Shown here piece by piece: positions 9,641 through 18,345 of a stretch of DNA of 64,000 nt; within the stretch, counting starts at the first letter, position 1, and each line of letters starts with the position of its first letter. This stretch comes from Actinokineospora diospyrosa (lineage in GTDB: Bacteria > Actinomycetota > Actinomycetes > Mycobacteriales > Pseudonocardiaceae), in contig NZ_JAMTCO010000001.1 of the NCBI RefSeq assembly GCF_024171925.1, positions 124,001 to 188,000 of the forward strand, in the 5' to 3' direction. The notes below the pieces were generated by a model. The model did no database searches. It was not told the DNA's origin and saw only the letters and a program-made list of their open reading frames with translations. The position numbers were made by a program, and so were the translations under genes.

Positions 9641-9823
9641 GTACGCCCTTTCACAACAGTCCATCACGGCCGCGGCCTGGGTGCGACCAGGCCGATGCCG
9701 GGAGTTCGGGGGAGAGCCCTCGGGCTTGTTCCGCCGTGGGCCGTGTTCCATTGTAGCGACGTACGGCGTGTTCCCGGGAAACGCCAAGGTCGCAATGTGT
9801 GGATCAGACCCGTCCGGGGCCGC

Positions 9824-10585
9824 TCAAGCCCCTGTGACCTGGCGCGCAGCCACCGCGGCGCCCACGATCCCGGCGTCGTTGCGCAGCTGCGCGGCGACCA
9901 CCTTGGTGCGCACGTCCAGCAGCGGGAGCCACTTGTCGGCCTTCTTGCTGACCCCGCCACCGGCGATGATCAGGTCGGGCCAGATCAGGTCCTCCAGGCC
10001 GTTGATGTAGCGGCTGACCCGGCGCGCCCAGTCCTCCCATGACAGGTCCTTCTCCTCTTTGACCGATGCCGCCGCCCTGGTCTCGGCGTCGTGGCCGTCG
10101 ATCTCGAGGTGTCCGAACTCGGTGTTGGGCACGAGCTCGCCGTCGAGGAACAGGGCGCTGCCGATCCCGGTGCCGAAGGTCAGCAGCACCACGACGCCCT
10201 CCCGGTCGTCGGTCCGCCCGTAGCTGATCTCGGCGATCCCGGCCGCGTCCGCGTCGTTGAGCACCACGACGTCGCTCTCGGGCCTGCCGAGCCGCTTGGC
10301 GAACAGCGCGGCGGCGTCGGTCCCGATCCACGCCTTGTCGATGTTGGCCGCCGAGCGCGCCACGCCCCGCTTCACCACCGCGGGCAGGGTCACCCCCAGC
10401 GGCCCGGTCCACCCGAACCGGTCCACGATCTCGGCCACGACCTCGGCGACCGCCTCCGGACTCGACGGCGACGGCGTCGGGATGCGCAGCCGCTCCCCGG
10501 CCAGCGCCCCCACCTCCAGGTCGACCTCGCACCCCTTGATGCCCGATCCGCCGATGTCCACGCCGAAGCCGCGGGCTACACCCAT
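9824..10585 (-). CDS. ppgK: Polyphosphate glucokinase
   Basis: A 253-residue ROK-fold kinase that phosphorylates glucose using polyphosphate or ATP. The phosphate-binding motif VDIGGSGIKG is at residues 9-18, the catalytic Asp lies in VLNDADAAG, and the glucose/phosphate motif LTFGTGIGSALFLDG with ELVPNTEFGHLEIDG follows. GHLE is the polyphosphate-kinase ROK hallmark. ATG 10585 begins MGVARGFGVDIGGSG; an upstream frame to 10627 would run into the divergent gene's control region. It sits upstream of sigA with a 183-base gap, as in M. tuberculosis (ppgK, Rv2702). Confidence 0.93.
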   Translation of the reverse strand: MGVARGFGVDIGGSGIKGCEVDLEVGALAGERLRIPTPSPSSPEAVAEVVAEIVDRFGWTGPLGVTLPAVVKRGVARSAANIDKAWIGTDAAALFAKRLGRPESDVVVLNDADAAGIAEISYGRTDDREGVVVLLTFGTGIGSALFLDGELVPNTEFGHLEIDGHDAETRAAASVKEEKDLSWEDWARRVSRYINGLEDLIWPDLIIAGGGVSKKADKWLPLLDVRTKVVAAQLRNDAGIVGAAVAARQVTGA

Positions 10586-10662
10586 CCCCGGTCCTCTCGT
10601 ACTCGATTCAGTCCGTGGGCCAGACATTAGCCGCCGGTCAGGGGGTGTGGTCGGATAGCCGG

Positions 10663-11448
10663 GTGCGAGACCTAGCCGAGATCGCGGTATCCGTCGCCAC
10701 CCAGGCGGGTGAGTTGGTCGAGTCCACCCGCCCCAACGCCATCCACCACGTCGCCACCAAGTCCACCCGAACCGACGTCGTCACAGCCGCCGACAAAGCC
10801 GCCGAAGACCTCATCCGCGACCGCCTGACCACCCTCCGCCCGGGTGACGCGGTCTTGGGCGAGGAAGCGGGCGGCACCACCGGCTCCGGCATCACCTGGG
10901 TGGTCGACCCGATCGACGGAACCGTGAACTACCTCTACGGCTACCCCTGGTACGCGATCTCCGTGGCCGCCCAGGTGGACGGCGTGTCCGTGGCGGGTGC
11001 TGTCGTGGAACCAGCATCTGGACGGACCTGGTGGGCCGCTAAAGGCGAGGGCGCCTGGCTTAATGGCACCCGCTTGAGCGTGTCATCCCCGGTAGACCTG
11101 TCAGTGACCCTTCTCGCTACCGGCTTCTCTTACTCGGCCCCCCGCCGCCGCGCCCAGGCGGCGGCTGTCGCAGCACTGCTGGGAAACATCCGAGACATCC
11201 GCCGAAGCGGCTCCGCCGCTTTGGACCTTTGCGCGGTAGCAGCGGGCTGGGTGGACGCGTATTGCGAACGAGGCCTGTCTCGGTGGGACTGGGCAGCGGG
11301 GGCCTTGATCGCGGCTGAGGCGGGCGCGCATGTGGAGCTACCGGGAGACGCAATCGAACTAGGCGAGGACGCAATCTTCGCGGCGGCTCCCTCTATCGCG
11401 GGGGATTTGCGGGCGGCGCTGATTGATGCGGGGATGGGCTCCTTTTAG
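10663..11448 (+). CDS. Inositol monophosphatase family protein
   Basis: A 261-residue Mg-dependent phosphatase of the SuhB/ImpA type, likely acting on inositol phosphate or a related sugar phosphate. Metal motifs are GEEAGG (66-71) and VDPIDGTVNY (81-90); the second signature, GLSRWDWAAGALIAAEAG, is near residue 215. The start is uncertain: GTG 10663 gives a normal family length, with GTG 10645 or 10615 as alternatives; none has a strong ribosome site. It is divergent from ppgK, an arrangement matching Rv2701c/Rv2702. Downstream lies the second composite repeat. Confidence 0.88.
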   Translation: MRDLAEIAVSVATQAGELVESTRPNAIHHVATKSTRTDVVTAADKAAEDLIRDRLTTLRPGDAVLGEEAGGTTGSGITWVVDPIDGTVNYLYGYPWYAISVAAQVDGVSVAGAVVEPASGRTWWAAKGEGAWLNGTRLSVSSPVDLSVTLLATGFSYSAPRRRAQAAAVAALLGNIRDIRRSGSAALDLCAVAAGWVDAYCERGLSRWDWAAGALIAAEAGAHVELPGDAIELGEDAIFAAAPSIAGDLRAALIDAGMGSF

Positions 11449-11494
11449 CGACCTTGGGACAAGCGGCCGACTTCCTTGGAGCGGTGGCCGCATC

Positions 11495-11692
11495 CCAGCC
11501 CGCTCTCGTCGGCCCTGCCAACACAGCACCTGGACACTCGGACCCGTCGGTGCCAACCCGCCCTCCGTCAGGTCTGCCCCAACCCACCCACTCAGCACCT
11601 GGACACTCGGACCCTGCGGTGCCAAACCAACCCGCCCTCGTCTGCCCTGCCATCCCAGCCCGCGCTCCTCGGAGTCGCTGGTGCCAGGCCGG
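11495..11692 (+). repeat. Minisatellite array, copy 2 of composite repeat
   Basis: About three units of the same 63-70-bp repeat seen at 6896-7131: unit starts TGGACAC at 11531 and 11600, with the shared blocks GCTCTCGTCGGCCCTGCCAAC and GTCAGGTCTGCCCCAACCC. It directly precedes hairpin copy 2, as in copy 1, so the whole assembly is one duplicated element 4561 bp away in direct orientation. Confidence 0.75.
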
Positions 11693-11834
11693 CTCGATGG
11701 GGCGGACTTGTTTTGCGTGGGGGGACAACACCCGTAGCGTTTCCGCGCGGCAGGGCCTGCTTTTGGGCCCCTGCTTTGCGGTTCTGCGTCGGGTGTTGTA
11801 GGGGCCCCGCGCAAAATAAGTTCGCCCCATCGAG
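11693..11834 (+). repeat. Long hairpin element, copy 2 of composite repeat
   Basis: A 142-base palindrome homologous to 7132-7274. The outer arms 11693-11722 and 11805-11834 pair at all 30 positions when three G-T pairs are allowed, and the inner ACAACACCCG arm pairs perfectly with CGGGTGTTGT. The segment CTTGTCGCATTGTCGCGG directly follows both copies. Confidence 0.75.
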
Positions 11835-11950
11835 CTTGTCGCATTGTCGCGGTTTCCCGCCGATGTTGCCGCCAGGCGACGAGGCGTTTCCCGGAGCCGA
11901 AGGCGGAGGCCCGAATCCCTTGCCCCGCACTCCCGGCAACGGCTGACGTC

Positions 11951-12057
11951 AAGATCAACCTGATCGAAAGCCCCCAAATACACAGCCTACCGAGACGCAC
12001 CGACACAACGGGAGCACCAAACAGCACCCTGTGGACAGCAGAAGACGTTGTGGACAA
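11951..12057 (+). repeat. DnaA-box module, copy B2
   Basis: Starts AAGATCA, carries ACACAGCCTACCGA and ACACAACGGGAGC, and ends with TGTGGACAG (12030-12038) and, 19 bases on, TGTGGACAA (12049-12057). The distance from AAGATCA to the first TGTGGA site is 79 bases, against 78 in B1 and B3. Confidence 0.7.
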
Positions 12058-12198
12058 CCAGTCGTCGCAACCAGTCGCACAGCCAACCCCGAAAGATCAA
12101 CTATTCCAAGAGCCCCCGATATACAGCCTACCGAGAAGGCCCAACAAAACGGGAGCAGCGATCAGCGGCCTGTGGACAAGCGATCCCGTTGTGGACAA
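12030..12198. promoter_or_regulatory. Cluster of four DnaA-box-like sites
   Basis: TGTGGACAG (12030-12038), TGTGGACAA (12049-12057), TGTGGACAA (12171-12179) and TGTGGACAA (12190-12198). TGTGGACAA is the reverse complement of TTGTCCACA, the DnaA box preferred in high-GC actinobacteria. The boxes come as two pairs, each with exactly 19 bp between starts, and the pairs are 141 bp apart. No dnaA, dnaN or other origin gene is present, so this is more likely a DnaA-titrating or regulatory cluster than oriC. Confidence 0.55.
12093..12198 (+). repeat. DnaA-box module, copy B3
   Basis: The third copy of the module, placed 142 bases after B2: AAGATCA, CGATATACAGCCTACCGA, ACAAAACGGGAGC, then the pair of TGTGGACAA sites at 12171 and 12190. 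It is not preceded by its own hairpin, so this module can be duplicated separately from the rest of the composite repeat. No gene is seen in the whole gap 11449-12286. Confidence 0.7.
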
Positions 12199-12286
12199 CC
12201 TCACCCCAGCGAATAACAAGCAGCCCGCACAGCCGCCGCGACCAAACCCGCCCGCAACGCCACCGTGAATGGGTGAGTGAGCTGGC

Positions 12287-12976
12287 TCAGCACCCCTCCG
12301 ACCGGGCTGAATCCAACAGCGCCTGGTCGATCGGCGCGGCCGTTGAGCCGTCGTTCTGCAGGCCGCCTTCAGTTCCCGGGTTGGCTTGCGCCCATTCCGC
12401 CAGCACGTCCAGCACCCGCCGCGCGGAGGCGGTCGGCTGCAGGTGGTCGAACTTCTTCCCCAGGGCCAGGTCCACCGTCGCGTCTTGGCGCTCGTCTCGG
12501 ACGAGTTCCGCGCACGGGTCGACCAGGCTCAGGGTTCGGGCCACGCCCATGCCCTGCTGGCCGAACCGGATCTGGGCGCGGCAGCTCAGGGAGCCGTTCG
12601 GGTAGAGGGCGTCGTTACCGGGTTCGCCGATCTGGGTGAAACCCAGGTCGCGCAGGGCCTCGGTGACCGCGCCCGCCAACCGGTTCTGGCCGCTGGCGTT
12701 GACGACCCGGACCAGGCCGCCCGCGGCGGGGCTGGGCGGGGTGCGGTCCAGGGCGTCGACGGGGAGTTGCTGGCCAAGGGTGGGCAGCGGCTGGCCCTCG
12801 ACCGGGACGACCGCGGGCGGCGGGTCGCACGCCTGGGCCGTGGTGACGGCGCCGTCGGTCTGGATGACGCGGAGCCAGACGATGCCCGCGACGAGGCCCA
12901 GGACGGCCATCAGGACAACGGCGGGCAACGGCCGCCGCCTGCGGTAGCGCTGAGCCCTCAGACCGCCGGTAGACAC
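12287..12976 (-). CDS. cei: Envelope integrity protein Cei (LytR C-terminal domain)
   Basis: A 229-residue membrane-anchored protein. A basic start (QRYRRRRPLP) leads into one membrane helix (about 17-38), and the extracytoplasmic part holds a LytR C-terminal domain beginning VRVVNASGQNRLAGAVTEAL at about residue 89, plus a second conserved half around SCRAQIRFGQQG. The M. tuberculosis homologue Rv2700 (Cei) is needed for envelope integrity. GTG 12976 is preceded by AGGGAGGG; the long upstream frame is not conserved. It is divergent from the DUF4193 gene, as in M. tuberculosis. Confidence 0.88.
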   Translation of the reverse strand: MSTGGLRAQRYRRRRPLPAVVLMAVLGLVAGIVWLRVIQTDGAVTTAQACDPPPAVVPVEGQPLPTLGQQLPVDALDRTPPSPAAGGLVRVVNASGQNRLAGAVTEALRDLGFTQIGEPGNDALYPNGSLSCRAQIRFGQQGMGVARTLSLVDPCAELVRDERQDATVDLALGKKFDHLQPTASARRVLDVLAEWAQANPGTEGGLQNDGSTAAPIDQALLDSARSEGC

Positions 12977-13460
12977 GAGCGGACCCTCCCTACGGGCCCC
13001 ATGGCCCCACCCCCTGGACGCCGGACCCGGGTCGCACACCTGGGCCGTCAGTCGTCGCCGCCAGCCTATTCGTTTCGGCGCGGGTCGCAGCACGGACCCG
13101 CCGGTGTGCCAGGGTGCGCGCACGCCACCACCCGCAGGCGCCTGGTCACCCGTGGGCATCGCACCACGGCGCGGCGGCGTTGGGCAAGCGGGTTCGCCCG
13201 GTCCGCGACACACCGGGCACACCGCGTCACCTCCGCTGACACACCCAGAGGGGTGACGCTGTGCGCACCGGGTCCCGCCATGGGCTACCCTCTGCCCGCT
13301 CCAGTCGCCGAAGACGCCCCGCGGAATCGATTCCGATGGCACCGCGGACCTGACGCGGCCTGCGAGACCTCCGTCACTCGGGTGGCGGGCACAAACCGGG
13401 GCGCTGGAACGTTGTCCAGCGGCACGACCCACATCCTGAAGGACCGCAGGGGTGAAATAG
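12977..13460. other. Divergent intergenic region between cei and DUF4193 gene
   Basis: A 484-base gap that must contain both promoters. A 71-codon minus-strand frame (13066-13281) has several Cys residues but no clear ribosome site and no recognised family, so I do not call it. No inverted repeat or other structure stands out. Confidence 0.4.
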
Positions 13461-13769
13461 ATGGCGACCGACTACGACGCACCACGGCGCAGCGAGGCCG
13501 ACGATCTGGCCGAGGACTCCCTCGAGGAGCTCAAGGCGCGCCGCAACGAGAACCAGTCCGGGGTGGTCGACGTCGACGAGACCGACACCGCGGAGAGCTT
13601 CGAGCTACCCGGTGCCGACCTCTCGGCACTGTCCGGTGAGGACCTCACCGTGCGCGTGGTGCCGAAGCAGGCAGACGAGTTCACCTGTTCCAAGTGCTTC
13701 CTGGTGCACCACCGCAGCAGGCTGGCCGAGGACGACAACGGCGTGTTCGTCTGCCGCGACTGCGCGTGA
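13461..13769 (+). CDS. DUF4193 family zinc-ribbon protein
   Basis: A 102-residue actinobacterial protein. The N-terminal half is acidic and probably disordered (EADDLAEDSLEELKARRNE); the C-terminus is a zinc ribbon with Cys76, Cys79, Cys98 and Cys101 (CSKC and CRDC). It corresponds to Rv2699c by family and position. ATG 13461 follows AGGGGTGAAATAG, a workable ribosome site. Function is unknown; the acidic tail plus ribbon recalls RNA polymerase-associated small proteins, but that is speculation. Confidence 0.88.
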   Translation: MATDYDAPRRSEADDLAEDSLEELKARRNENQSGVVDVDETDTAESFELPGADLSALSGEDLTVRVVPKQADEFTCSKCFLVHHRSRLAEDDNGVFVCRDCA

Positions 13770-13822
13770 GGCTCGACCCCCCGGCAGAGCCTGCCGCGAC
13801 GCCGGGGGAGCAAGGGCTGGGG

Positions 13823-13859
13823 AACAGCCGGGTAGCCCAACCGAGGGCACCCGGCTGTT
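13823..13859 (+). terminator. Terminator after the DUF4193 gene
   Basis: A perfect 11-bp stem (AACAGCCGGGT at 13823-13833 with 13849-13859) and a 15-base loop, 53 bases past the stop. It could also serve the minus-strand DUF3093 gene ending at 13935. Confidence 0.65.
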
Positions 13860-13934
13860 GCTGTACCCAGGCTCTGCCCGCGCGGGCCCACCCGGCCCGA
13901 CCGACCCAGGCCCGGCCCCGGGCGAGCTCGGGGC

Positions 13935-14459
13935 TCAGCCGTGCTCGGCCGCGGTCCGCGCCCCGGCGATGACCTCGGCGAGCCGGTGCGGGTGGCGCGT
14001 GCTGAACACCCAGTACGGCGTGGGGTCCTCGGGATCGGTGACCCGCACCCGGACCAGCGGCCGCACCCAGCCGCGGTGCAGCAGGAACGCCGCCGGGTCC
14101 AGGTTCGGGCCGAGCACCTTGCGCTTGGCCGCCGCCTGCCCGCCCCACTGCCCGGTGTCCTCGGCGCCGAACACCTCGACCTCGCCCGCGAACTCCAGCG
14201 GCAGGTGCGCGTCGGCGACCCACAGCTCCCCGTCGACCACCGCGACCCTGGTCGCGCCCGCGCGCAGGATCAGCAGCAGCGTCAGCGGGAGGATCACCAC
14301 GTACGGCAGCCACGCCCGCACCCCGGGGTAGCCCATGTGGATCTCCGCGGCCAGCAACCCGGCCGCGACCAGGGGCAGCGGCCACCAGTACCAGGTGACG
14401 TACAGGCGCTCGCGGTAGGCGGCGCGCGGCTGCGCGGCCGTGCCTGAGGTGTCGGTCAC
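13935..14459 (-). CDS. DUF3093 membrane protein
   Basis: A 174-residue protein with two adjacent membrane helices (about residues 22-42 and 49-67) followed by a soluble domain with the conserved segment [17 protein letters not shown] and a C-terminal [18 protein letters not shown]. This PH-domain-like layout matches DUF3093 (Rv2698). GTG 14459 lies only 24 bases from the divergent dut start, so the two share one promoter region. Function is unknown. Confidence 0.85.
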   Translation of the reverse strand: MTDTSGTAAQPRAAYRERLYVTWYWWPLPLVAAGLLAAEIHMGYPGVRAWLPYVVILPLTLLLILRAGATRVAVVDGELWVADAHLPLEFAGEVEVFGAEDTGQWGGQAAAKRKVLGPNLDPAAFLLHRGWVRPLVRVRVTDPEDPTPYWVFSTRHPHRLAEVIAGARTAAEHG

Positions 14460-14483
14460 GGGCCCAGGGTAGTCTCGCCGCTC

Positions 14484-14972
14484 GTGCCCAGCGTGGAGGT
14501 CCTGCTCACCCGGTTGGACCCCGGCGTCCCCATCCCGGCCTACGCCCGGCCCGGTGACGCCGGGGCGGATCTGGTGACCACGTCCGACGTGGTCATCCCC
14601 CCTGGGGAGCGGGTGCTCGTCGATACCGGCATCGCGATAGCGCTACCGGAGGGGTACGCCGGGTTCGTGCACCCGCGTTCCGGCCTGGCCGCCCGGCTGG
14701 GGCTGAGCGTGGTCAACACCCCGGGCACCATCGACGCGGGCTACCGCGGCGAGATCAAAGTCTGTTTGATCAACCACGACCCGCGCGAGACCATCGCGCT
14801 GCGCCGGGGCGACCGGATCGCGCAGCTGGTGCTCCAGCGGGTCGAGCACGCGGTGTTCCGCGAGGTGGCCGAGCTCGGCGAGTCCGAGCGCGGCGACGGC
14901 GGGTACGGGTCGACCGGTGGGCACGTGGTGCTCGCCGGTTCGGCGGGGTCGGGAAACGCGACGGAGGCGTAG
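14484..14972 (+). CDS. dut: dUTP diphosphatase
   Basis: A 162-residue trimeric dUTPase that hydrolyses dUTP to dUMP, keeping uracil out of DNA and supplying dTMP synthesis. All five family motifs are seen: PGDAGAD (about 23-29), PRSGLA (64-69), [13 protein letters not shown] (81-93), RGDRIAQLV (108-116) and the C-terminal P-loop-like [12 protein letters not shown] (136-147), which closes over the substrate. The start is GTG 14484. Its stop codon TAG shares one base with the GTG of the DUF3710 gene, so translation of the two is probably coupled. Confidence 0.95.
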   Translation: MPSVEVLLTRLDPGVPIPAYARPGDAGADLVTTSDVVIPPGERVLVDTGIAIALPEGYAGFVHPRSGLAARLGLSVVNTPGTIDAGYRGEIKVCLINHDPRETIALRRGDRIAQLVLQRVEHAVFREVAELGESERGDGGYGSTGGHVVLAGSAGSGNATEA

Positions 14973-15607
14973 TGGCACTGTTCGGGCGCGGGAGACGCGG
15001 ACGCGACGAGGACGTCGAGGTCGGCGCCATCACCGGCGATGATGAGGACCTACCCGTCCCGGTGGACGCGCCGGACGGCCCGTACGACGAGGCCGACGCC
15101 GCTGACGACGACTTCCCCCGGCTCGACCTGGGGTCGGTGCGCATCCCGGTGCCCGACGGCGCCCAGCTGCAGGTGGAGATGGACCCGTCCGGCTCGGTGC
15201 GCGCGGTGCACGTGCTCACCCCGGTCGGCCAGATCACCCTCAACGCCTACGCCGCCCCCCGCTCCGGCGGGCTGTGGCGGGAGGTGTGCGGGGAGCTCGC
15301 CGAGCAGCTGCGCGGCGACGGCGCCTCGGTCCGCAGCCACGCCGGTGACTGGGGCCAGGAGCTGAGCGCCTCCCTCGGCGAGATGACGCTGCGGTTCGTC
15401 GGCGTCGACGGTCCGAGGTGGATGCTGCGCGGCGTCGTGGCGGGCCCGCCCGAGCTGGCCGACACGAGCGCGGCGGCGCTGCGCGAGTTGGTCCGCAACA
15501 CGGTCGTGGTTCGGGGTCAGCAGCCGATGCCGGTGCGCACCCCGCTGCAGATCGACCTGCCCAAGGCGATCGCCGAGCACATCGCCTCCCAGCAGCCCGC
15601 CGAGTAG
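14972..15607 (+). CDS. DUF3710 family protein
   Basis: A 211-residue soluble protein with a basic start ([13 protein letters not shown]), an acidic linker and a conserved core (DFPRLDLGSVRIPVPDGAQL and RWMLRGVVAGPPEL). It fits DUF3710 (Rv2696c), which follows dut in actinobacteria. GTG 14972 overlaps the dut stop by one base and has an ACGGAGG site inside dut. Function is unknown. Confidence 0.87.
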   Translation: MALFGRGRRGRDEDVEVGAITGDDEDLPVPVDAPDGPYDEADAADDDFPRLDLGSVRIPVPDGAQLQVEMDPSGSVRAVHVLTPVGQITLNAYAAPRSGGLWREVCGELAEQLRGDGASVRSHAGDWGQELSASLGEMTLRFVGVDGPRWMLRGVVAGPPELADTSAAALRELVRNTVVVRGQQPMPVRTPLQIDLPKAIAEHIASQQPAE

Positions 15608-15640
15608 CGAGCGCGGTAGGCCCCGCCCGGGCTCGCGGGT

Positions 15641-16345
15641 TCAGCGTTCGAAACGGGCCCGCAGCCAGGCGAGCACGGTGGCCCGACCGAGCGCTTCCGG
15701 GTCCGCGCCCACCGCGGCCAGCGAGGTCGTGCCCAGCCGCCCGTTCGGGAGCGCCGCGACCCACGCCCGTGCGGTCTCGATCGGGTGAACCGGGTCATCG
15801 GTGCAGCCCGCCACCCCCGCGGGCACGGCGAGCCCGGCCAACTCCGCCACCGCGGGCCCCGGCTCCGCGGCCGCGACCTCCAGCGAGTCGGCCAACCCCG
15901 CGCCGTACCCGGTCCACGCCCGGGTCAGCTCGGCGGCCAGCCACGGCGCCACGCCGGTGACCGCGGTCGCCAAGGCCGCCCCGGTGCCCCTGGCGCGCAC
16001 GTCAGCCGCGCTGTAGCGGGCGGCGAGGGCAGCGGGCGCGTCCGGACTCACGCCGGTCCACGCGGGAAGGGCGAGCAACAAACCAGCACACCGGTCCGGA
16101 TTGCTCGCCGCCCACCGCGCCGCGAGGTGCGCGCCCAGCGAGATCCCGCCAACGAGCACCGGCCCGTCGGTCGCCTCCAGCGTCGCCAGATGCGCTCTGA
16201 CCAGCTCTTTTCCCGGTCGCGGCCGGGGGGTGCGCAGCTCGACGCCGACGGCGGCGAGCGGTCCGGCGAACACGGACCGGACAAACACCTCGTCCGACCC
16301 CGTTCCGGGCAGCAGCACCGCGGTTGGCGGCTCGGTCACACTCAC
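15641..16345 (-). CDS. Alpha/beta-hydrolase family protein
   Basis: A 234-residue protein with an alpha/beta-hydrolase fold, corresponding by position to Rv2695. The N-terminal LLPGTGSDEVF forms the oxyanion region, and the nucleophile elbow is GGISLGAHLAA (Ser as nucleophile). An acid (CTDDPVHP) and a following His are in the expected places. GTG 16345 was chosen because an extension to 16396 only adds sequence antisense to the start of the convergent gene. The substrate is unknown. Confidence 0.78.
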   Translation of the reverse strand: MSVTEPPTAVLLPGTGSDEVFVRSVFAGPLAAVGVELRTPRPRPGKELVRAHLATLEATDGPVLVGGISLGAHLAARWAASNPDRCAGLLLALPAWTGVSPDAPAALAARYSAADVRARGTGAALATAVTGVAPWLAAELTRAWTGYGAGLADSLEVAAAEPGPAVAELAGLAVPAGVAGCTDDPVHPIETARAWVAALPNGRLGTTSLAAVGADPEALGRATVLAWLRARFER

Positions 16346-16443
16346 GCCTCGATCCTTGTCCAGTGCCCACCCGGCGCGGTTACGCTGATTCGGCATGGGC
16401 CGCTGTCGTCGGGGACGGCCCCCTCACGGGAGAAGACTGCGCT

Positions 16444-16824
16444 ATGGCCACCAAGGGGGACGGATATTGGCACCGTCTCGTCAAGCGGCTCACGACCGAC
16501 GTGGACCAGCTCGACGCGGACGACCTGTCCACGCACGCCGAGGCCCAGGGCGCGCGGCGGGCCTGCGACTGCCGATCCGGTGAAGAGGTCACGGTCTTCG
16601 GCAGGTTACGCACCGTGGAGCTGTGCCCGCGCGACGCGGCGGCGACGCTGGAGGCGGAGCTGTTCGACGGGACCGAGGGCGTGACACTAGTGTGGCTCGG
16701 GCGCCGCCGTATCCCGGGCATCGAACCTGGCCGGACCGTCAAGGCCCAGGGCAGGATCGCGGTCAGGGACGGGCGCAAGGTGCTCTACAACCCGTACTAC
16801 GAGCTGCAGACCACGGCTCCCTGA
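16444..16824 (+). CDS. OB-fold nucleic acid binding domain protein
   Basis: A 126-residue protein whose central part (EVTVFGRLRTVELCPRDAAA through ALVWLGRRRIPGIEPG-like strands) is the OB-fold of the Rv2694c family, ending KVLYNPYYEL. ATG 16444 starts MATKGDGYWHRL; the longer frame from 16324 lacks conserved sequence. It is followed after 13 bases by the DUF3159 gene, as in M. tuberculosis, so the two form an operon. A nucleic acid contact is expected from the fold but not shown. Confidence 0.85.
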   Translation: MATKGDGYWHRLVKRLTTDVDQLDADDLSTHAEAQGARRACDCRSGEEVTVFGRLRTVELCPRDAAATLEAELFDGTEGVTLVWLGRRRIPGIEPGRTVKAQGRIAVRDGRKVLYNPYYELQTTAP

Positions 16825-16837
16825 CGAAACCGGTGCC

Positions 16838-17638
16838 ATGACCAACCCGGCCGCACATGTCAATGGGTCGGGTGACCCCGACCGCCGTGACGAGTCCACC
16901 GGGCCCGCCCCGGAGGTCCTCGAGCCCCAGAGCGGCGAGCCCCAGAACGGGGAACCGGGGCCCGAGGAACCGGAGCCCACGCTGCTGGAGCAGATGGGCG
17001 GGATCAGCGGGCTGATCTACTCGTCGGTGCCGGTCCTGGTGTTCGTGCTGGCCAACGCGCTCGGCGGGCTCACCGTCGGCATCTGGAGCGCGCTGGGCAG
17101 CGCCGTGCTGATCACCGTCATCCGGGTGGTCCGCAAGGAGCCGCTGCAGCCCGCCATCTCCGGCTTCTTCGGCGTCGGCATCGCCGCGTTCATCGCCTAC
17201 CAGACCGGCTCCGCAAAGGGCTTCTTCCTCTTCGGGATCTGGACGAGCCTGGTCTACGGCGGTGTGTTCGCCCTGTCCATCCTGTTCCGGTGGCCGCTCG
17301 TCGGCGTCATCTGGTCCGGTTTGAACGGGCACGGGCAGGGCTGGCGCAAGGACAAGAAGTCGGTCTTCGCCTACGACCTCGCCACGGCCACCTTCGTCCT
17401 CATCTTCGCTGCGCGGTTCATCGTGCAGAAGTGGCTCTACGACGAAGACCTCACCGGTTGGCTCGCCTTCGCCCGCTTGGCCATGGGCTACCCGCTGTTC
17501 GCGATCGCCCTGGTCGTGACCGTGTGGGCGGTCCGCAAGGCCCAGCTCCGGCAGAAGGAACTCGAAGAGACCGAGACGATCGACGACGAGACCGTCGAGG
17601 CCGCCCTGCGCGCCAAGTACAGCGGCACCCAGGACTGA
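16838..17638 (+). CDS. DUF3159 membrane protein
   Basis: A 266-residue integral membrane protein. A ~45-residue Glu/Pro-rich N-terminus (EPQSGEPQNGEPGPEEPEP) precedes about six membrane helices, with conserved GGISGLIYSSVPVLVFV and a loop SGLNGHGQGWRKDKK. It fits DUF3159 (Rv2693c) in family and position. ATG 16838 follows the OB-fold gene by 13 bases. A hairpin terminator follows. Function is unknown. Confidence 0.85.
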   Translation: MTNPAAHVNGSGDPDRRDESTGPAPEVLEPQSGEPQNGEPGPEEPEPTLLEQMGGISGLIYSSVPVLVFVLANALGGLTVGIWSALGSAVLITVIRVVRKEPLQPAISGFFGVGIAAFIAYQTGSAKGFFLFGIWTSLVYGGVFALSILFRWPLVGVIWSGLNGHGQGWRKDKKSVFAYDLATATFVLIFAARFIVQKWLYDEDLTGWLAFARLAMGYPLFAIALVVTVWAVRKAQLRQKELEETETIDDETVEAALRAKYSGTQD

Positions 17639-17651
17639 CAAGCACTGACAC

Positions 17652-17682
17652 TGAGGGGCCGACCCACTGGGTCGGCCCCTCA
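17652..17682. terminator. Bidirectional terminator between DUF3159 and trkA genes
   Basis: A perfect stem of at least 13 bp (17652-17664 with 17670-17682), 5-base loop, in the 50-base gap between two convergent stop codons; it can serve both. Confidence 0.8.
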
Positions 17683-17688
17683 ATTGCT

Positions 17689-18345
17689 TCAGTGCCCCAG
17701 CGCCTTGCGGATCTCGCCCTCGACGTTGGCCGATGCCACGAAGAGCAGCTCGTCGCCGCCCTCCAGCGGGTCGTCCGGCTGCGGCACGATCACCCGGCCA
17801 CCCCGCAGGATGGTCACCAAGGCAGCGTCGCGGGGGAGCTTCACGTTCCGGACCGGCTTCCCCGCCCACGGCGTGTCGTCCGGCAGCGTCATCTCCACCA
17901 GGTTGGCCTGCCCCTGGCGCAGCGTCAGCAGCTGCACAAGACCGCCGACGCTGACGGCCTCCTCCACCATCGCCGCTAGCACCCTCGGGGTCGACACAGC
18001 GACGTCAACGCCCCAGGCGCCGGTGAACAGCCACTCGTTGCTCGGGTCGTTCACGCGGGCCACGACCCTCTTGACCGCGAACACCGTCTTGGCCAGCAGC
18101 GACACGACCAGGTTGACCTTGTCGTCGCCGGTCGCGGCGATGACGCAGTCGCACAGCTGCAGCCCGGCGTCCTCCAGCGAGGCGAGCTCGCAGGCGTCGG
18201 CCAGCACCCACTCGGCCTGCTCGACGGTGTGCGGCTCGAACTGCTTGGCCTCGCGCTCGATGAGCATGACCTGGTGGTCGCCGCCCACCAGCTCCGCGGC
18301 GATGGAGCGGCCGACCGCGCCCGCTCCGGCGATGGCGACGCGCAT
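17689..18345 (-). CDS. TrkA family potassium uptake regulator (second copy)
   Basis: A 218-residue TrkA-type protein: an N-terminal Rossmann domain (GAGAVGRSIAAELVGGDHQV, residues 7-26) that binds nucleotide and a C-terminal RCK-C domain (from about residue 140). It gates a potassium channel or transporter on the inner membrane. ATG 18345 shares one base with the upstream TGA and has a GGAGGAG site, so it is tightly coupled to the first trkA. In M. tuberculosis the pair is ceoB/ceoC (Rv2691/Rv2692). Confidence 0.9.
   Translation of the reverse strand: MRVAIAGAGAVGRSIAAELVGGDHQVMLIEREAKQFEPHTVEQAEWVLADACELASLEDAGLQLCDCVIAATGDDKVNLVVSLLAKTVFAVKRVVARVNDPSNEWLFTGAWGVDVAVSTPRVLAAMVEEAVSVGGLVQLLTLRQGQANLVEMTLPDDTPWAGKPVRNVKLPRDAALVTILRGGRVIVPQPDDPLEGGDELLFVASANVEGEIRKALGH

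Noticed and set aside
12030-12198. Chromosomal origin of replication
   Set aside because: Four DnaA-box-like sites are present, but no dnaA, dnaN, rpmH or AT-rich unwinding element is nearby.
13066-13281. 71-residue Cys-containing ORF on the minus strand
   Set aside because: No ribosome site, no recognised family, and it lies in the divergent promoter gap of cei and DUF4193.
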